Shown here in pieces: positions 60,704 to 64,000 of a DNA stretch of 64,000 nt (within the stretch, counting starts at the first letter, position 1; every line of letters begins with the position of its first letter). Position numbers and translations under genes: made by a program. Source of the DNA: Porphyromonadaceae bacterium UBA7207 (GTDB lineage: Bacteria > Bacteroidota > Bacteroidia > Bacteroidales > Muribaculaceae); contig DKUJ01000050.1 in assembly GCA_002490635.1 (NCBI GenBank), forward strand, positions 1 to 64,000, read 5' to 3'. Under the pieces are notes generated by a model. It ran no database searches. It was given only the letters and a program-made list of their open reading frames with translations, and was not told where the DNA came from.

Positions 60704-61312
60704 TCAGTTGGCCTTGGGATTCGCCGGCACCAGCTGCCAGCTGCGGTAGTCTTCGCCGAGACGGCGCACCATGGCATGCCACATGCTGTCGCCGGTGCCG
60801 CACAACAATACCCCCGACGGCGGCAATGTGTCCAGAATAGCCCAGTGTGCCTGGCCGATTTCGTTCTCAAGCTGTCCGTCGGCCCAGGAGCAATAACCTA
60901 TGAAAAATTTTATATAGCCGTCGGACGCATAACCCGACCGCAGATAGGAAATCACAGCGTCGAAGTCGCCGCCAACGAACATCCCTGGAGAGTACTCCCT
61001 CGCTCCGGGAATTATAGCCGTGCCGAGATTGTGGAGAAAGAACAGTCTGTCCTGCCCTATCGGACCGCCTCTGTAGACGGGCACATCGCCGCCCACCGAT
61101 TCATCGTCGAGCAATTCCGCAAGTGTATATCCCGTGGGGTTGTTCAGCACCACACCTGTGGCGCCCTCGGTAGCCACATAGTCGATTATCGACACCACGG
61201 AATGCCGGAATTTAACATCATTCACAAAAGGTGCCGCCATCAGGAGCGAACCGCATCGGGGCTTGCCGAGGGTTGATCTGACTTTGAAAAGCAGGGTGTC
61301 GAGGTCTTTCAT
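60704..61312 (-). CDS. YqgE/AlgH family protein
   Basis: A 202-residue member of the YqgE/AlgH family, starting MKDLDTLLFKVRSTLGKPRC. Family blocks GSLLMAAPFVNDVKFRHSVV, TGVVLNNPTGYTL and VYRGGPIGQDRLFFLHN are present, with a late FFIGYCSWADGQLENEI. The biological role is debated, with links to transcription or the envelope. ATG 61312 is preferred over upstream in-frame starts to 61519, which would overlap the next gene and add a non-homologous lead. Confidence 0.85.
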   Translation of the reverse strand: MKDLDTLLFKVRSTLGKPRCGSLLMAAPFVNDVKFRHSVVSIIDYVATEGATGVVLNNPTGYTLAELLDDESVGGDVPVYRGGPIGQDRLFFLHNLGTAIIPGAREYSPGMFVGGDFDAVISYLRSGYASDGYIKFFIGYCSWADGQLENEIGQAHWAILDTLPPSGVLLCGTGDSMWHAMVRRLGEDYRSWQLVPANPKAN

Positions 61313-61421
61313 AGCCGGAAAGGAAAGAGGGGTTGTACGGAATGCAGGCATTGTAGGAATCAATGCTTTACTATACAACACGCCAGCCTCAGCAACGGTT
61401 CTACAACCGTCGGATGGAATA

Positions 61422-62048
61422 TTAGCCGTTACCGCCGCAATCCTCAATCCCGGCAGGAGCAATGCATCCTGCCGCCACGAGGAATCTGCGGTAATAGTCG
61501 GCTTTTGCAGCCACCGCAAGCGGATATGCCCGCGAAGTCGACGGCAGCCTCCATATGGCTATCGGCGTCGCATTATGCCGGTTCCAGAGCACATGCTCTC
61601 CCATGCGCGGCACCACGGTATCCGTGAGCCCGGCCACTACCGATGCGGCCTTCTCGCCGGTAGTCGCAATGGCAACGCATTCCGGCATGCGTTCCAGCAG
61701 CCCTGAAAGGTCCACTGGTTCTACTATAAGCAGATGTTTGTCGGAGGCATTGCCTTTCAGGCGCCTGACCTTCCGCCCGGTATCGGAAAGAGCTATGCCG
61801 CATCGTCCCAGCATCAGCCTGATATCGTCCAGCCGATATTTGCGCGTGGACGAATCATAGAACGCCGACGCACTGCCGCATGCTATCATACCCATGATTT
61901 TCCAGAAATCGTTGCCGGGATTCGGATAATAGAAATCCATGGCCCAGCGATGCGGCCCGGGAGGAAATGTGCCCATAATCAGTGCCCGGCTATGCGAGGG
62001 CACAAACGGTGCCCATGGATGACTTTCGAGAGGTGCGTCGGTATTCAT
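61422..62048 (-). CDS. Uracil-DNA glycosylase superfamily protein
   Basis: A 208-residue protein. The amino motif LIMGTFPPGPHRWAMDFYYP with NPGNDFWKIMG is the substrate-binding region of the UDG/MUG superfamily. The C-terminal RLPSTSRAYP is the second motif of this branch, common in Bacteroidota as a putative DNA glycosylase (deoxyinosine or mismatch type). It probably removes a deaminated base, but the specificity is not clear. The convergent or upstream neighbours give no extra information. Confidence 0.8.
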   Translation of the reverse strand: MNTDAPLESHPWAPFVPSHSRALIMGTFPPGPHRWAMDFYYPNPGNDFWKIMGMIACGSASAFYDSSTRKYRLDDIRLMLGRCGIALSDTGRKVRRLKGNASDKHLLIVEPVDLSGLLERMPECVAIATTGEKAASVVAGLTDTVVPRMGEHVLWNRHNATPIAIWRLPSTSRAYPLAVAAKADYYRRFLVAAGCIAPAGIEDCGGNG

Positions 62049-62262
62049 ATTTTTCTAACGTGTCATTTCAGCCTCATATTATGCAAGCATTGGTTTGGCA
62101 GGCTGCTCGATGGTTAAACTTTATTAAATTTAGTCCGCCTCAAGTTCAACGGTTCATAATTATAACTAATTTTGCGAACCGAAATGCAATAGACCTCAAT
62201 CACCTACAGAATTAACACAAAAGTAGTTAGAGATTTAATCATATCACATTAAGGAGTAAACC
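62049..62262. other. Divergent region upstream of the fimbrial-type operon
   Basis: This 214-base stretch between the divergent UDG and DUF3575 genes has no coding sequence. It holds a -7 box TAATTTTG (62167-62174), inside a 6-bp inverted repeat CGGTTC (62150-62155) / GAACCG (62176-62181), and a strong Shine-Dalgarno AAGGAG (62251-62256), 6 bases before the ATG. Such Shine-Dalgarno sites are rare in this window. Confidence 0.6.
62167..62174 (+). promoter_or_regulatory. Promoter -7 box of the DUF3575/DUF5119 operon
   Basis: TAATTTTG fits TAnnTTTG and is flanked by a 6-bp inverted repeat that could be an operator. Confidence 0.55.
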
Positions 62263-63549
62263 ATGAAAGTCGGATATTGGTTCTTAGTGTTGTTATTTTT
62301 CCTTCCCTCTGTAGCAGCGGCACAAAGTCTCCGTAGGGATACCTTGCGGATCACTGTCGACTTCCGTCGTGGCTACTCCACAATCGATCTCGGCTACTGC
62401 GACAACAGCAAACGGCTGCAGGAACTCTCGCAAGCCATCGCCGCAATACATTCCGACAGTACTCTCCGCGTGGAACACGTGCATGTGCGCGGCGCAGCCT
62501 CTCCCGACGGATTCAACAACAGAAATCAGGCTCTCTCGGAAAAACGAGCCCGAAATATCGCCGACTATCTTGTACAGCACACCTCGCTGCCGGAAAATCT
62601 ATTTTCCGTGGAAGCCGTCGGTGTGGACTGGGCCGCTCTCGAAGCTATGGTGGACACTTCTTCGATGCCCTACCGTGAGGAAGTGCTTGAAGTGCTGCGC
62701 ACCGTTCCCGAATGGATTTTCGAAGGTTCACGCATTGTCGACGGCCGGAAGCGGCGTCTGGGCATGCTGCGCGGAGGCAGACCATACCAATACATGTCCG
62801 ACCACTTCTTTCCTGCGATGCGTCGCGGACACTTCATCACCGAAGTGTGCATAACCGAACTCGGCGCCACACACGCTTCTGCCGACACCACCGCGCCCGC
62901 AGAGAAACCGGCTGAATCCGACGCATACGCCACACATAACACAACTACTACTACAACTACTACAACAACCACTACAACTACTACCACAAGCATACCCACA
63001 TCCACCGACACAGACGCAAATGACAGCCGGCTGCGGATAGCTGTAAAGACCAACATGCTCTACGATGCCGCCGCCGTGCCCAACCTGGGCGTCGAGCTGG
63101 GCATAGGCAAACGCTGGTCGGTGGCCGCAAACGCAATGCTGGCATGGTGGAGCAACAAAAAACGTCACCGCTGCTACCAGCTGCAGGGCGGCGATGTGGA
63201 AGCACGCTTCTGGCTGCCGTCGAGCAGGCGCGAAGCCCTCACAGGACACCATTTCGGAGCATATGCCCAGATTGCCGACTACGACTTCGAGTTCGGCGGC
63301 AAAGGGCGCCAGAGCGACGGCGTGAGCTTCGGAGCCGGCCTGTCGTATGGATATTCGCTTGCCGTAGGGAGGCATCTCAACATCGATTTCACCATTGGTC
63401 TGGGATGGTTCGGCGGAACATACCACAAGTACCTCCCCGTCGATGACTGTTTTGTATGGCAGTCGACAGTGCGCCAGCACTGGTTCGGCCCCACAAAAGC
63501 CGAGATATCGCTTGTGTATGTATTCGGAAAGAAAGGAGGCCGCCGGTGA
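62263..63549 (+). CDS. DUF3575 outer-membrane protein with OmpA-like domain
   Basis: A 428-residue exported protein. The signal peptide ends SVAAAQ. An OmpA-like periplasmic segment follows (about 30-110, VHVRGAASPDGFNNRNQALS with EKRARNIADYL, the peptidoglycan-binding pattern). A linker with a run of 16 Thr codons leads to a C-terminal DUF3575 beta barrel (about 260-425, AVKTNMLYDAAAVPNLGVEL and YSLAVGRHLNIDFTIGLGWF). In Bacteroidales, DUF3575 genes often head Mfa-type fimbrial operons. The GTG start of the following DUF5119 lipoprotein overlaps its stop (GTGA). A strong AAGGAG site precedes the ATG. Confidence 0.87.
   Translation: MKVGYWFLVLLFFLPSVAAAQSLRRDTLRITVDFRRGYSTIDLGYCDNSKRLQELSQAIAAIHSDSTLRVEHVHVRGAASPDGFNNRNQALSEKRARNIADYLVQHTSLPENLFSVEAVGVDWAALEAMVDTSSMPYREEVLEVLRTVPEWIFEGSRIVDGRKRRLGMLRGGRPYQYMSDHFFPAMRRGHFITEVCITELGATHASADTTAPAEKPAESDAYATHNTTTTTTTTTTTTTTTTSIPTSTDTDANDSRLRIAVKTNMLYDAAAVPNLGVELGIGKRWSVAANAMLAWWSNKKRHRCYQLQGGDVEARFWLPSSRREALTGHHFGAYAQIADYDFEFGGKGRQSDGVSFGAGLSYGYSLAVGRHLNIDFTIGLGWFGGTYHKYLPVDDCFVWQSTVRQHWFGPTKAEISLVYVFGKKGGRR
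62941..62988 (+). repeat. Poly-threonine trinucleotide repeat (16 codons)
   Basis: An imperfect ACA/ACT/ACC tract of 48 bases encodes 16 consecutive Thr in the linker of the DUF3575 protein. Slippage would change length in steps of one residue without breaking the frame. Confidence 0.9.
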
Positions 63550-64000
63550 AAACAACCTCCGGAATTCTCCTCGCTGCCGTCTCCTTTGCCACGGCGGCCA
63601 TGATGCAGAGCTGCGAGAAGAAAGACCTCTGCTACGACCACGGCCACATGGTGGATCTTCAGATCAATTTCGACTGGAGCCAGGCACCCGACGCCGACCC
63701 ACACACCATGGTGGTGCGCCTGTTCCGCCCCGACGGCAGCCACTATGCCGTGTACGAACTCACCAACACCACCGCAGACCATATCCGCGTGGAAGCCGGC
63801 GAATACATAATGCTGTGCCACAATGGAGAGCTGGAAACCATTATTGAAATCGATGGCGACTACACAGACTATGCGCTCACCACGCGCCCACGCGCCCTGC
63901 TGGCACCGATGAACCGTGCCGACGCACCTCTGCCGCCACGCCCCGGCATTTCTACAGGCGAACTCGTGCAAGCCCCACCCGAGCGCGTGTGGGCTGTCCA
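63546..64000 (+). CDS. DUF5119-type fimbrial lipoprotein, partial
   Basis: Reading from GTG 63546 gives at least 151 residues that continue past the window end. The lipobox is MMQSC after a signal peptide (MKTTSGILLAAVSFATAA), then CEKKDLCYDHGHMVDLQINF. The region matches the DUF5119 family, lipoproteins next to DUF3575 genes in Mfa-type fimbriae, probably an assembly or tip component. The start overlaps the DUF3575 stop in the form GTGA, which gives strong support to GTG. The carboxyl end is missing. Confidence 0.85.
   Translation, partial: MKTTSGILLAAVSFATAAMMQSCEKKDLCYDHGHMVDLQINFDWSQAPDADPHTMVVRLFRPDGSHYAVYELTNTTADHIRVEAGEYIMLCHNGELETIIEIDGDYTDYALTTRPRALLAPMNRADAPLPPRPGISTGELVQAPPERVWAV

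Noticed and set aside
62088..62190. Possible invertible promoter (imperfect GCATTGGTTTG and CGAACCGAAATGC) before the fimbrial genes
   Set aside because: The two arms match only partly and are too short for known Bacteroidales invertons; no invertase is in the window.

Overview
The window is about 64 kb of a bacterial chromosome from the phylum Bacteroidota, order Bacteroidales. The evidence is repeated promoters of the TTTG-N19-21-TAnnTTTG type, genes that mostly lack Shine-Dalgarno sites, a BtuB/BtuG-type vitamin B12 uptake pair, DUF4827, DUF3575 and DUF5119 proteins, and a type IX-like C-terminal tail. The base composition looks richer in G+C than a typical Bacteroides. Together with the gene content this suggests a Muribaculaceae-like gut commensal (inference; no 16S gene is present). 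I see no rRNA, insertion sequence, prophage or CRISPR array. The window is ordinary, gene-dense core chromosome with one decayed polysaccharide-export gene.

Layout. 1-2.4 kb: 3' end of a tRNA-Thr and its terminator, an lrgA/lrgB pair, and a secreted C45-type Ntn hydrolase. 2.3-8.1 kb (minus): PAP2 phosphatase, LTA-synthase-like membrane sulfatase, FadL-type porin, and a low-complexity W/G/N/R-rich exported protein. 8.3-15.4 kb (plus): an orphan MBOAT acyltransferase, then a tightly overlapped set of a DsbD-N-like protein, dsbD, mazG, topB and a tiny Cys-rich membrane protein. 15.3-18.7 kb (minus): cobalamin riboswitch, btuB and a BtuG-like lipoprotein. 18.8-25.9 kb (minus): 2[4Fe-4S] ferredoxin, T9SS-like secreted protein, glmM-DUF4827-nrnA, flavodoxin and gdhA. 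26-29.5 kb (plus): pRiA4b-like protein, cardiolipin synthase, HD protein and DUF805.

29.6-39 kb (plus): a 1370-residue protein with an AlbA_2 (Schlafen-type) domain heads a compact run of GT2, DUF4286, ruvC, mgsA and ligA, followed by trpS with its own promoter. 39-43.8 kb (minus): a lipoprotein, then an operon etfB-etfA-acyl-CoA dehydrogenase. 44 kb: a truncated, frameshifted Wzx-type flippase relic. 44.7-50.2 kb (plus): lipoprotein, glnS, TPR protein, a small HTH-like protein and a DUF2007-Usp fusion. 50.3-55.1 kb (plus): iorA-iorB-aminotransferase-CoA transferase, which reads as a complete amino-acid to aryl-acid fermentation module. 55.2-56.6 kb: secreted GH13. 56.7-62 kb (minus): NagB-like/PIG-L fusion, L,D-transpeptidase, zinc-ribbon/SH3 protein, YqgE and a UDG-family glycosylase. 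62.2 kb to the end (plus): a DUF3575 protein with a poly-Thr tract and a DUF5119 lipoprotein running off the window, the likely start of a fimbrial operon.

The most rewarding targets are the giant AlbA_2 protein linked to recombination and ligase genes, and the four-gene keto-acid fermentation cassette. Next are the NagB-like domain with altered catalytic positions and the BtuB/BtuG riboswitch locus.
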